A DNA stretch of 64,000 bases from an uncultured Prevotellaceae bacterium (GCA_900316575.1 ONDJ01000003.1:62001-126000); one strand, 5' to 3'. Positions 36,904 to 44,518 are shown, counted from the first letter of the stretch. Numbers and translations: made by a program. Notes: generated by a model from the sequence alone, not told the origin.

Positions 36904-37608
36904 CTATTCTTGGGTAAGATTGATGTTATAGGACTTCCCGCTGCTTAAATTGACAAACTTTCCTGTAATCTTTCCACCGACAACGGTGGTGGTGAGTTCG
37001 CCTGTATATTCTCCTTCTTCGTTAATCTCGTATAGAGAAAGTCGCTTGCCAGCGAGTGTTCCCGTGAGAGCCAGTCGGTTGTCGCTTGTGAATTTGGTGT
37101 ATCGATAAGAACCCGATATGTAGCCGCGTTCATTGGTGAGCACCATGCTGACGCGTTGTTCTGCAATAGTCCCAGTATAGGTGTAGGTGCCGCCATCGAT
37201 GAGCGTCGTTTTAGGTGGGACAGGCTGTGTGGGTTGTTGAGTAACGATGGTTTGATAGACGGTGTCGGTGCGTGTTAGTACGGTGTCGGTTTTGGCAGGT
37301 TCTTCCTTTTCAGTAGTGAAATACCTGATGCCGAGAAAGCCAACGACAGAAAGCAATATGCCGACGATTATCGAAAGTACAACAAGAAGCGTGTTTCTGT
37401 TGCTATTGCTTGGAGGCATTTGGGTCGGTGCTGGTTGTGGCTGGTAATAGCCTTGTGGCGTTTGTGGGGCAGATGATTGCTGAGGATGAAGCGGGTCTTG
37501 ACTGGGAATGATGCGTGTGCTGTCGTCGAGTTCTTTTCCACAATTGGAGCAAAAATTGCTGTCGAAACTAATCGGCGCACCGCAATAAGAGCAATGATTT
37601 GTAGACAT
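36904..37608 (-). CDS. Zinc-ribbon single-pass membrane protein
   Basis: This 234-residue protein has a zinc ribbon at the N-terminus (CSYCG...FCSNCGKEL), a Pro/Gln-rich linker and a membrane helix at about 72-95 (TLLVVLSIIVGILLSVVGFLGI). Its C-terminal region is beta-rich (TYTYTGTIAEQRVSMVLTNE, ISGSYRYTKF, ITGKFVNLSSG), resembling small beta-sandwich domains of unknown role. It is the first gene of a pair with the SPOR protein, and the shared ribbon-linker-helix plan suggests they act together at the envelope. Confidence 0.75.
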   Translation of the reverse strand: MSTNHCSYCGAPISFDSNFCSNCGKELDDSTRIIPSQDPLHPQQSSAPQTPQGYYQPQPAPTQMPPSNSNRNTLLVVLSIIVGILLSVVGFLGIRYFTTEKEEPAKTDTVLTRTDTVYQTIVTQQPTQPVPPKTTLIDGGTYTYTGTIAEQRVSMVLTNERGYISGSYRYTKFTSDNRLALTGTLAGKRLSLYEINEEGEYTGELTTTVVGGKITGKFVNLSSGKSYNINLTQE

Positions 37609-37636
37609 ACGTGTTGTTTGGTTTTTTTTGACGTAG

Positions 37637-37644
37637 CAAAAGTA
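37637..37644 (-). promoter_or_regulatory. Candidate -7 box for the zinc-ribbon gene pair
   Basis: The minus strand reads TACTTTTG (37644 to 37637), 28 bp ahead of the ATG at 37608. No -33 element at the usual spacing was seen. Confidence 0.45.
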
Positions 37645-37802
37645 GTCAAATCTGCGAACTCATATTATGGTGGTGTTGAAAAAAACTACGCTCAGAGGTA
37701 ATCTCTGCGTTGAAGTGACTTGAAAAACGAAGCGAAGCCCTTGAAATCCTTAAAAAGTGAGTAATTTCGCGGCTTAAAGTAAAAAGTTTTCTTATAGGCC
37801 TA

Positions 37803-37982
37803 ATGAATATCCCGATTACCGACCCTGCAATGTTGCTGAGTGTTGTCAATATGAAGCTTCGCGACAGCGGCGAAACGCTCGAAGATGTTTGTGCTCAAAT
37901 GGGCAGGACACGCACCGAGGTTGAAACGCTTCTATCTTCAGCCGGATTTTCCTATGATGAGGCACATAGGAGGTTTTGGTGA
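37803..37982 (+). CDS. DUF4250 family small protein
   Basis: A 59-codon gene starts with ATG at 37803 and stops TGA at 37980-37982: MNIPITDPAMLLSVVNMKLR, then GETLEDVCAQMGRTRTEVE and a tail with GFSYDEAHRRFW. This matches the DUF4250 pattern (MxIPxDPxMLLSxxNxKLRD...SLDxLC...G..YDxxxxxF), a short helical family in Bacteroidetes and Firmicutes with no known function. A possible promoter, TTG-N18-TAATTTCG, ends at 37769. VanZ follows at 38027. Confidence 0.82.
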   Translation: MNIPITDPAMLLSVVNMKLRDSGETLEDVCAQMGRTRTEVETLLSSAGFSYDEAHRRFW

Positions 37983-38026
37983 ATAATGGATTGCCCTTAA
38001 TCGGCGACAGATATGTTAGCACAAGA

Positions 38027-38452
38027 ATGAAGCACTCGTTGGTACACTATCCGTTTTCATTGTTCTTAGCATTGATTATCTGCGTAGGTAGTCTTTTGCC
38101 TTTGTCGGTTTCGGCTATACCACATTTTCAATGGACTGACAAAGTGGTTCACCTCTTGATGTACTTTGTGCTGACAGGGTGTATGCTGATGGAGCGTAAG
38201 CGTTCTTTTCGTTCTTCAGAAAATAGACAGCCACATAGCTTGAAAGGGTGGGGAGGTTTCTTGCTCATTCCTGTATGCTTGGGCGGACTTCTTGAATTGG
38301 GCCAAGAATATCTGCCCGTAAACCGCAATGGCGATTGGGCAGACTTTGCGGCAAATAGTTTGGGCTGTGTTCTTGCGGCTTTAATAGCCGTTGCCTTTCG
38401 TTGCAACCGTTGCAGATCAAAGGACAAAGATATTCCTATAGAAAAGGGATAA
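38027..38452 (+). CDS. VanZ-like family membrane protein
   Basis: The ATG at 38027 gives 141 residues; the frame extends to a TTG at 37976, but that start would overlap the end of DUF4250 and add a polar leader. Four helices are visible. The VanZ pattern is present: FSLFLALIICVGSLLPLS, then WTDKVVHLLMYFVLTGCM and LLELGQEYLPVNRNGDWADFAANSLG, with the conserved Glu/Gln and Asp-Asn residues. VanZ proteins confer low teicoplanin resistance in enterococci, but most homologues are of unknown role. Confidence 0.85.
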   Translation: MKHSLVHYPFSLFLALIICVGSLLPLSVSAIPHFQWTDKVVHLLMYFVLTGCMLMERKRSFRSSENRQPHSLKGWGGFLLIPVCLGGLLELGQEYLPVNRNGDWADFAANSLGCVLAALIAVAFRCNRCRSKDKDIPIEKG

Positions 38453-38517
38453 AGAACTTTATTTTACAAGTTTACATTACACAACGATTTTTTCTTAATT
38501 CTTTCAAGTTGAAGCCG

Positions 38518-39282
38518 ATGGTGACTACTACTTCTTCTCTCTTTATTCGAACTTCAGCCGACGATCTGACATTGGCGCGTGTGGTGTCGCAACGCTTGGT
38601 GTCGCATCGTCAAAAATTCAATCGGCGTGTTTCATTTACGCTCAATTTGCGCGAAGCTCTTGCTGCAGCTCCTTCTTCCCTTACAGATAGTGTCAATCAA
38701 GTGGAAGTATTCATAACAGCCCCCGTTAGCATTGTTCCGCTTTCAGAATTTACGGAAAGTGAGGCTCAGACGCTCTATCAAGCTACCTTTCGTAATGACG
38801 ATCGTGTGCGCGTGCTTTCTGACGTTTTGCCAGCGGCTCAAATATCCCTGGTCTATGGTGCTGCAGAAAACGTTTGTCGTGCCGTGGAGGAGGCTTTTCC
38901 CCATGTTTCTTATCATAATGCGCTTGTCCCAATACTTCAAAGTGGCCCCATCGTCCATAGTGATGGTTTGACAATGGTAGTTTACGGGCATGAAGACCAG
39001 ACCGACGTTGTCCTTTGGGAAGGTCGCACTTTCGTAGCCCTCAATACTTTCACGACACATCATGCCAATGATGCCGCTTTCTTTATATTGGGCATGATGC
39101 AGGCATTGGGGTATGAGGCGTCTGACTTCCATCTTTCTGTTGTAGGCGAAGAACCTAAGCGCGAAGCTATTGTGAAAGCTCTTGAGCCTTTTGTGTCAGC
39201 AACGGGCGAGACACTCTCGGCTGAATTTTCCAAACTGCCCTATCCTTTAGCATGTGCCATGCGCATGAGCCCTTCCAGATAG
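38518..39282 (+). CDS. DUF3822 family protein
   Basis: The start chosen is the ATG at 38518 (MVTTTSSLFIRTSADDLTLA), giving 254 residues. The frame is open upstream only by chance through the VanZ 3' end. The overall plan suggests a divergent actin-like/ASKHA fold: two halves with VYGAAENVCRAVEEAFP in the middle and LSVVGEEPKREAIVKALEPF near the end. Family membership is inferred mainly from its place directly upstream of rsmD, which is conserved for DUF3822 in Bacteroidetes. Confidence 0.7.
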   Translation: MVTTTSSLFIRTSADDLTLARVVSQRLVSHRQKFNRRVSFTLNLREALAAAPSSLTDSVNQVEVFITAPVSIVPLSEFTESEAQTLYQATFRNDDRVRVLSDVLPAAQISLVYGAAENVCRAVEEAFPHVSYHNALVPILQSGPIVHSDGLTMVVYGHEDQTDVVLWEGRTFVALNTFTTHHANDAAFFILGMMQALGYEASDFHLSVVGEEPKREAIVKALEPFVSATGETLSAEFSKLPYPLACAMRMSPSR

Positions 39283-39300
39283 TTTCAAGTTAGTTTCACG

Positions 39301-39858
39301 ATGCGTGTAGTTACAGGTAAATATAAAGGGCGGCATTTTGCAGTGCCTACATCTTTCAAAGCGCGGCCTACGACAGACTTTGCCAAGGAGAATTTGTTTA
39401 ATGTGTTGCGAGCTTATTTGGATTTCAAACAAACAAAAGCGCTTGACCTGTTTGCTGGAACAGGAGCTATAACGCTGGAATTGCTTTCTCGGGGTTGCCC
39501 ACTTGTAGTCAGTGTGGAGAAAGACCGCCGTCACTTTCGGTTTATAGCCGAAACGTTGCGAGCATTGGGCGACAAGGCCGCACGTCCGTTGTGTACTGAT
39601 GCGCTTCGGTATGCCGAAAATAGCAAAATGACTTTCGACCTCGTATTTGCCGACCCTCCCTATGCGCTTCCTGAGTTAGCGGATTTGCCTCGTATTGTGC
39701 TTGAAGGCAGTGTGTTGAAAGCGGGTGGTCTTTTTGTGCTGGAGCATGGACGCGACAACAACTTCGACCTGCATCCTTTCTTTCTGGAGCATAGGACCTA
39801 CGGCAGTGTTAACTTCTCGTTTTTCAGGAAACCCGTCGATGTGAATTCGGAAGACTGA
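39301..39858 (+). CDS. rsmD: 16S rRNA (guanine-966 N2)-methyltransferase
   Basis: The 185-residue Rossmann-fold methyltransferase opens MRVVTGKYKGRHFAVP and has RPTTDFAKENLFNVL, the SAM-binding LDLFAGTGAITLELLSRG and the catalytic DLVFADPPY. This motif order and length are those of RsmD, which methylates G966 of 16S rRNA in the small subunit. It is 18 bp downstream of the DUF3822 gene and its stop lies inside a hairpin shared with the convergent gene. Confidence 0.93.
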   Translation: MRVVTGKYKGRHFAVPTSFKARPTTDFAKENLFNVLRAYLDFKQTKALDLFAGTGAITLELLSRGCPLVVSVEKDRRHFRFIAETLRALGDKAARPLCTDALRYAENSKMTFDLVFADPPYALPELADLPRIVLEGSVLKAGGLFVLEHGRDNNFDLHPFFLEHRTYGSVNFSFFRKPVDVNSED

Positions 39859-39873
39859 AATAAAACTTTCAGT
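39854..39873. terminator. Shared hairpin covering two convergent stop codons
   Basis: ACTGAAA (39854-39860) pairs with TTTCAGT (39867-39873) around TAAAAC. The TGA of rsmD (39856-39858) and the TGA of the convergent gene (39871-39869) are both inside the stem. Confidence 0.6.
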
Positions 39874-40474
39874 GAGTGTGGTTTTGTTTCAGAAAAAGAA
39901 TTTCGAAAGCTCGCACCCGCCCTATCCATTCGCGTGCCATGACAATAGGGGCTTTACCGCCATGAACGTCCTCGGCATTGTAGCCATAAGCCTCAATGCC
40001 CAATTGGCGAGCCATAAAAATAGCGCGTTCGTTGTGGAAACGTTGTGAAATGAAAACCGCGCAATCGGCACCAAAGCGATGCTTAAGTGCCAGCACCGAT
40101 AGCAATGTGCGTTGACCGCCGTTGTCCTCTACAATGACAGAAGCCGGTATCCCCTTTCTTTCTAAAGAGTTGCGCATGGCTTTAGCTTCGTCATAGCCAT
40201 TAAGCCTACTGCCGCCACTGACAATGATTCTTTCCACCTTTCTTGCTTGGAAAAGCTCAACGGCAGCACGAATGCGGCGCACAAAATAGCGGTTAGGTTT
40301 CCCGTCGGGGCGAATTGGAGCCGTTCCTAAAACTATGCCCCAATATGTTGAAGGGACTGATGAGGGGGAGTTGAAAGTGTATTTGCGAGTGGTGGCAACA
40401 ATAATCGTGTTGCAAACAGCAATGACAAGTCCAATGAGTCCGACAATCGCTAAGAACCCTAATGAAATGGTCAT
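39869..40474 (-). CDS. SanA/ElyC/YdcF family (DUF218) membrane protein
   Basis: The 201-residue protein has one N-terminal helix (LGFLAIVGLIGLVIAVCNTI) and a DUF218 domain with GIVLGTAPIRPDGKPN, IIVSGGSRLNGYDEAKAM, ASVIVEDNGGQRT and FISQRFHNERAIFMA. The TAPI...GKPN and SQRFHNERA forms match SanA of E. coli, which is linked to envelope barrier function and vancomycin tolerance at high temperature. The reaction is not known. Confidence 0.88.
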   Translation of the reverse strand: MTISLGFLAIVGLIGLVIAVCNTIIVATTRKYTFNSPSSVPSTYWGIVLGTAPIRPDGKPNRYFVRRIRAAVELFQARKVERIIVSGGSRLNGYDEAKAMRNSLERKGIPASVIVEDNGGQRTLLSVLALKHRFGADCAVFISQRFHNERAIFMARQLGIEAYGYNAEDVHGGKAPIVMAREWIGRVRAFEILFLKQNHTH

Positions 40475-40510
40475 CTGGATAATGTAGAAGTGTTTGCAAA
40501 AGGAATGTTG

Positions 40511-40582
40511 TACCTCGGCGGGGAATCGAACCCCGATCTGGAGTTTAGGAAACTCTTATTCTATCCGTTGAACTACCAAGGC
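40511..40582 (-). tRNA. tRNA-Arg (anticodon CCT)
   Basis: The minus strand reads GCCTTGGTAGTTCAACGGAT and folds as a cloverleaf. The acceptor stem GCCTTGG pairs with CCGAGGT (two wobble pairs) and the discriminator is A. The anticodon loop is TTCCTAA with anticodon CCT, and the T arm is CGGGG-TTCGATT-CCCCG. It is 72 nt, with no encoded CCA. Confidence 0.93.
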
Positions 40583-40594
40583 TGTTAAAACTTA

Positions 40595-40710
40595 AAGACG
40601 TTAAACAGTAACCAATAGAGACTATAATTTCCTTGTCGGAAGCAGGTTATTGTTTAACCCAAATCGGTTGTTAGGATTTGTCTCAGCCTAAAGACCAATT
40701 TGGGTTTTAA
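40595..40710 (-). other. Two adjacent inverted repeats in the tRNA-Leu/tRNA-Arg spacer
   Basis: GTTAAACAGTAACC (40600-40613) pairs with GGTTATTGTTTAAC (40645-40658), one mismatch. ACCCAAATCGG (40657-40667) pairs with CCAATTTGGGT (40695-40705), one mismatch. The two stems share bases 40657-40658, so full pairing of one trims the other. They lie within the 147-bp spacer between two tRNAs on the same strand. Confidence 0.6.
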
Positions 40711-40729
40711 CGTTATTGTCAGAACGCTG

Positions 40730-40815
40730 TGCCCAGAGCGGGACTCGAACCCGCACGGCCATTTCTGGCCAAAGGATTTTAAGTCCTTCGTGTCTACCAA
40801 TTCCACCATCAGGGC
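40730..40815 (-). tRNA. tRNA-Leu (anticodon TAA)
   Basis: The minus strand starts GCCCTGATGGTGGAATTGG. The anticodon stem-loop is AAGGACTTAAAATCCTT with anticodon TAA. A long variable arm (TGGCCAGAAATGGCC) identifies a class II tRNA, and the T arm is GCGGG-TTCGAGT-CCCGC. The discriminator is A and no CCA is encoded; 86 nt. Confidence 0.94.
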
Positions 40816-40926
40816 GACACAATTGTGCGTTTTGCGCGTGCAAATGTAGAAAAAAGTCGTGGGCTGACAACTTTTAATCCCGATAAAAAGTAAAGAGCAG
40901 CTATAAAAGGCTTATATTTTGGCTTC

Positions 40927-42033
40927 TCAAAGACGCGAAGACCAATAATTGACGTATTGTTGAGCCACTTTTAAGTAGTCGTGATGACGACAGATGTATT
41001 CCTTGCTCTGACGTTGTAGCTCAGGAATGTCATGGCTTTTTTCAATAAGCGTGCACAAGGCTTGGTAAACATGCTCTTCGTTGGGCTCTACGTTGACGAT
41101 GGGACGCAAGTTTTCTTCTCTTAAGATAGCATAATTTTCGGGCTCGCCGCCACCGACAACAACAATCCCATGAGCCATCGCTTCAAGTGCATTCATCGCT
41201 GGTGTGTAGGAATACAGCTGATCAAGGAGCACGTCGCTTTCTAACAACATTTGCTGGTATTGAGCGAAAGGAACGTTTTCAACTTGCTGTATAGTCATTT
41301 TGTCGCCATAGCGTTCTTGAGCGCGCAGGAGGGCTTTGAGCATGATGTCTGTACCCTTATAGACCATGCGGTCGCGCATCAAGCCGATAAAGAATCGTAT
41401 GGAGCGTCCTTTTGCGAGCGTGTCTTTAACTTTCGTCTCATGGTCGGGGACGATGGGAAAGGGAATGAACGTGAGTTTCTGAGAAAATATTTTCTGATAA
41501 GCGGCATGATACTCGTAGAGCCCAGCGATGATGCCGTTACAATCCTTAGCAATGTATTCGTTGACTTGTCCCTTAGCACCTTTGAGCCAATCGGCGATGA
41601 AGCGGTCGTTTTCTTTGCTATGTCTTATTTGTTGATTGAAGTTAAAGTCGCTGTAACGGAATGTTTTACAATCAAGGCAAGCTTCAATATAGTAACGATC
41701 CATGCCGAAAGCTCCGAGGAAAACGCTGCCATTGTTCTTACGAAGCATGTTGTAGAAGTGAAGGATACGTTCGGCCTTCAAGGGCAGAAAGTCAGGGCCT
41801 ATCAGTTGTACCACATCATAACCGCGTAATTGACGAAAGAGCTTTTCTAAGTGCCATAGGTATTGCAAGCTATATAATTTGCCCATAGAATGCCTGCGCA
41901 AATCAATGTCGCGTGGATAGTTTTTCCACCCATCGCCATCCGATGCGACTGTAACTTTATGGCCCAGTTTGCGTAGCCCAGCACCCAACGTGGCGTGAAC
42001 ATTACTATAATCGCCAACGAGAAGAATTTTCAT
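40927..42033 (-). CDS. GT4-like glycosyltransferase (GT-B fold)
   Basis: The 368-residue enzyme opens MKILLVGDYSNVHATLGAGL, typical of GT-B transferases. Its C-terminal half has IRFFIGLMRDRMVYKGTDIM, a glycosyltransferase-1 style strand-loop, and the donor-site acidic motif in PAMNALEAMAHGIVVVGGGEPENY (E-x7-E form). The acceptor and sugar are unknown. It stands alone. The promoter lies so close to the ATG that the transcript may be leaderless. Confidence 0.8.
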   Translation of the reverse strand: MKILLVGDYSNVHATLGAGLRKLGHKVTVASDGDGWKNYPRDIDLRRHSMGKLYSLQYLWHLEKLFRQLRGYDVVQLIGPDFLPLKAERILHFYNMLRKNNGSVFLGAFGMDRYYIEACLDCKTFRYSDFNFNQQIRHSKENDRFIADWLKGAKGQVNEYIAKDCNGIIAGLYEYHAAYQKIFSQKLTFIPFPIVPDHETKVKDTLAKGRSIRFFIGLMRDRMVYKGTDIMLKALLRAQERYGDKMTIQQVENVPFAQYQQMLLESDVLLDQLYSYTPAMNALEAMAHGIVVVGGGEPENYAILREENLRPIVNVEPNEEHVYQALCTLIEKSHDIPELQRQSKEYICRHHDYLKVAQQYVNYWSSRL

Positions 42034-42038
42034 GCCTG

Positions 42039-42068
42039 CAAAGGTAGTGATAAATCAAAAAGTGACAA
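42039..42068 (-). promoter_or_regulatory. Promoter of the GT4 gene; predicts a leaderless mRNA
   Basis: On the minus strand: TTG at 42068-42066, 19 nt, then TACCTTTG at 42046-42039, a full match in sequence and spacing. Initiation about 7 nt after the box falls on or next to the ATG at 42033. Confidence 0.7.
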
Positions 42069-42109
42069 GCCGTAGGTGTCAAAACCGAAAAGTTGTTCTT
42101 CTTTGCAGC

Positions 42110-42132
42110 GTGCCTACCCTTTATAGGGGCAC
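42110..42132. other. Small hairpin next to the structured RNA candidate
   Basis: GTGC and CCCT on the left pair with AGGG and GCAC on the right, with a 3-nt bulge and TTAT loop. It lies 25 bp before the larger structure. Confidence 0.4.
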
Positions 42133-42156
42133 AGACATTTTAATTGCTCACAAAAG

Positions 42157-42290
42157 TACCTCGGTCGAACTACCACCTCACTACGAGATGACTGAAACGG
42201 GCAAATGTAACACCTATTGCGCAGAGTATGCACCCCAATAGTGCGGACTCATCTTAGGTGTTACGGGCTGTGGTAGGCCTGACCGAGGTA
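42157..42290. ncRNA. Candidate structured RNA: nested 134-nt hairpin with large central bulge
   Basis: Four nested helices can be read. TACCTCGGTC (42157-42166) pairs with GACCGAGGTA (42281-42290), and CTACCAC (42170-42176) pairs with GTGGTAG (42270-42276). GTAACACCTA (42207-42216) pairs with TAGGTGTTAC (42255-42264). The apical GAGT-AT-GCAC (42224-42233) pairs with GTGC-GG-ACTC (42241-42250) around CCCAATA. All listed pairs are Watson-Crick. The middle carries a very asymmetric bulge, 30 nt on one side and 5 on the other, an outline like 6S RNA. The perfect pairing does not reveal the transcribed strand, and no strong promoter or terminator was found, so the gene call is tentative. Confidence 0.5.
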
Positions 42291-42378
42291 AGAGGAGTTT
42301 GCACTTTTTTAGTGTCTGACGCTCTTAGGATTAGCTTACTCACACACACACATGTTTCACTATTTAAAAGCAATCAGA

Positions 42379-42713
42379 ATGAAAAAGTTTTTCTTTGCAT
42401 TCGTTTCTCGCCTTTTGCATCTTTAGACCTCGGTATTCGCTCATTCCATGATTCCGATTGGGATGAATTTGAATATTCAGACACTAAGGAATGGAAGAGC
42501 GTAGGCTTCTTTATGCGCCCTGCAGTAGGCGTGTCCTTGCGTACAACGAATAATTCCTATTTTGAAGCACGTGTAGGTTACTCTCTTTCAAGTAAACTTA
42601 AAGGTTATGAAAGAGATGAATACAACTACTATTACGATGTAGTCAAGGATGTGAATACTTCTGGTCTATTCTTTACAATAGGCTGGACGCATACATTTGG
42701 TTGGCCAAAATAA
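42379..42713 (+). pseudogene. Remnant of an outer-membrane beta-barrel protein gene
   Basis: An ATG at 42379 starts a signal-peptide-like MKKFFFAFV that hits TAG after 15 codons (42424-42426). In another frame the same DNA runs to 42713 and encodes typical barrel strands: SLDLGIRSFHDSDW, VGFFMRPAVGVSL, SYFEARVGYSL and the end TSGLFFTIGWTHTFGW with its aromatic close. The beginning and end of an outer-membrane barrel protein therefore survive, joined after loss of the middle and a frame change. A plus-strand terminator still follows at 42773. An intact but short gene with an unusual start is less likely. Confidence 0.6.
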
Positions 42714-42772
42714 GGCATGAGCTAAACGGTTCTTGTCTTATACAACGTCCCTTTTAGTGGACATTAAGATGT

Positions 42773-42806
42773 GAGGATGCGCTTCAATAGGAGTGCATCC
42801 TCTTTT
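42773..42806 (+). terminator. Terminator downstream of the barrel-protein remnant
   Basis: GAGGATGC (42773-42780) pairs with GCATCCTC (42795-42802), followed directly by TTTT. Classic Rho-independent form. Confidence 0.75.
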
Positions 42807-42833
42807 AGCTTGATCGGGTTTGCAAGAGATATG

Positions 42834-42870
42834 GAAAAAAAGGAGGGAGCTCCGCGATAAAGCTCCCTTT
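42834..42870 (-). terminator. Terminator of the DUF4301 gene
   Basis: On the minus strand GGGAGCT...AGCTCCC (42867 to 42845) is followed by CCTTTTTTT. It lies 25 bp beyond the DUF4301 stop. Confidence 0.8.
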
Positions 42871-42894
42871 CTTTTCTAAAATTTATCCGAAGAT

Positions 42895-44415
42895 TTATTG
42901 ATGTTGCTCGCGGTAAAGGTCGTTGACCGTCTTGACGGGATTGAAGGTACTCAGTGGTACTTCGACGAAGATGGTGTTCCAGTCGGACATGGCACCATTC
43001 CAAAGCCCTGGGAGCTCAAGGGCTTGTAGCTCGCGCCCGTTCTTGCTCTTGTGCGAGATAAATCCTGTTTGTGGATCGGTAAACTTTGTGAGATCAAAGG
43101 CCTTTCCCTGATAGTCACGCAGGCCGCATACAAGATCTACGGGGTTGAAGTGTGTGCCTTGCTCAAACATGGCTTTCTTTTCGGGGTCGCTCATGTCAAT
43201 CTGCGAACTTTCAAGAATTTGACAACTTACGGTGCCGTCGGGATTGTAGGCCATGAAAGGTCCACCACCAGGCTCACCAACGTTTTTAACCATAGCTGCT
43301 ACACGCATTGGGCGGTTGAACTTGGTGCGTAAGTAGGTGGCCAGTTCGTTGTCGCTCATTTGGCTTGTTTTGTCGCTGTGACTGCAGAGTTCGGTTTCCA
43401 AGAAATGGAGCATTTCAAGGAGATCGTCGTGTGAAGCACCGGCGTCGAGGAGATGTAGATATTTGAAAGTGCGTTCCTGCAACGTGATGAGTAGGCCTGC
43501 CAAAAGCTTCTTGTAGCGAACGGTGTCGCCTTTCAGACGATCGGGAACTACGTTGTCTATATTCTTCACGAAAACAATATCCGCGTCAATGGCATTGAGG
43601 TTGACAATGAGTGCTCCATGACCGCCTGGGCGGAACAAAAGTGTGCCATCTTCATTGCGGAAGGGTGTTCCATCGGCATTTGCAGCTATGGTGTCGGTAG
43701 AGGGACTTTGCTCGGAGAAAGTGATAACATATTTGACGTTATACACTTTTTCGTATGTTGGCACAACTTGTTTGACAAGGGTTTCAAAGAGTGAGCGATG
43801 CTCTGGAGAAACCGTAAAATGAACTTGAGCCGTGCTATCGCCACATCGTGCATAGAGTGCCGCTTCGACAAGATGTTCTTCAACTGGTGTACGTTCGCCA
43901 TCGGCATATCGATGGAACTTCAATAAGCCTTTAGGCAGGGAACCATAATTGAGACCTTCTTTGCCTAAAAGAGCGCGGACAACATCCTTGTAACGCCCTT
44001 GACGAAGTAGTGCATCAGCATCAATTCCGTATAGACGTGTGCAAACTGCGTTCAGGTCGGGCTTATAAGCGGCTGTTTCAAGTTTTCCGAAGAAAAGCTT
44101 TTCAAATGCGGTTTTCGGGGTGTCGCAATCGCTGTCTAAAAATGCGAAAAGGTCTTTAAACATTCGGCTCGCTGCACCGCTTGCTGGTACAAACTTCACT
44201 ACGCTTATATTGCCTTCAGCCAAACATTCATCCCACGCACTGATATAAGTGCTTTCATCTTCGGACTTTATGCCCAAGATACCATTGCCTATCGTGGCTG
44301 CATGGGCTATTTTTAAGTAGGGAAAGCCTTGCGAAAATCGTTGTAATTGGGCTTTTAGTTGTTCTTCGCTAATGCCTTTGGCTAACAGTTGCGCTTTGTC
44401 TTTCTCGGTAAACAT
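42895..44415 (-). CDS. DUF4301 family protein
   Basis: The ATG at 44415 (MFTEKDKAQLLAKGISEEQL) is preferred over the one at 44454 because it matches the family opening; this gives 506 residues. Recognisable blocks are FSQGFPYLKIAHAATIGNGI, VVKFVPASGAASRMFKDLF and LFRPGGHGALIVNLN, the last two resembling nucleotide-sugar pyrophosphorylase loops. DUF4301 is a Bacteroidetes family without assigned function. The ECF sigma gene lies upstream but is separated by a terminator. Confidence 0.85.
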   Translation of the reverse strand: MFTEKDKAQLLAKGISEEQLKAQLQRFSQGFPYLKIAHAATIGNGILGIKSEDESTYISAWDECLAEGNISVVKFVPASGAASRMFKDLFAFLDSDCDTPKTAFEKLFFGKLETAAYKPDLNAVCTRLYGIDADALLRQGRYKDVVRALLGKEGLNYGSLPKGLLKFHRYADGERTPVEEHLVEAALYARCGDSTAQVHFTVSPEHRSLFETLVKQVVPTYEKVYNVKYVITFSEQSPSTDTIAANADGTPFRNEDGTLLFRPGGHGALIVNLNAIDADIVFVKNIDNVVPDRLKGDTVRYKKLLAGLLITLQERTFKYLHLLDAGASHDDLLEMLHFLETELCSHSDKTSQMSDNELATYLRTKFNRPMRVAAMVKNVGEPGGGPFMAYNPDGTVSCQILESSQIDMSDPEKKAMFEQGTHFNPVDLVCGLRDYQGKAFDLTKFTDPQTGFISHKSKNGRELQALELPGLWNGAMSDWNTIFVEVPLSTFNPVKTVNDLYREQHQ

Positions 44416-44460
44416 GTTGAAAGATGATTTAGATTGGTTAGTAATAATGCGCAAAAATAA

Positions 44461-44499
44461 AAAATATAAAAGGCGAACACGTTTTTGTGTCCACCTTTT
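44461..44499 (-). terminator. Terminator of the ECF sigma factor gene
   Basis: On the minus strand AAAAGGTGGACAC pairs with GTGTTCGCCTTTT (two mismatches) and runs into ATATTTTT. It starts 20 bp past the sigma gene stop. Confidence 0.7.
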
Positions 44500-44518
44500 G
44501 TTCTAATAAAGTTAAATT

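Noticed and set aside
36904..37608. Short zinc-ribbon protein as a DNA-binding regulator
   Set aside because: A membrane helix and an extracytoplasmic beta region follow the ribbon, which does not fit a free transcription factor.
42032..42241. 69-codon frame ahead of the barrel remnant
   Set aside because: It overlaps the GT4 promoter and the structured region, shows no domain and is better explained as noncoding.
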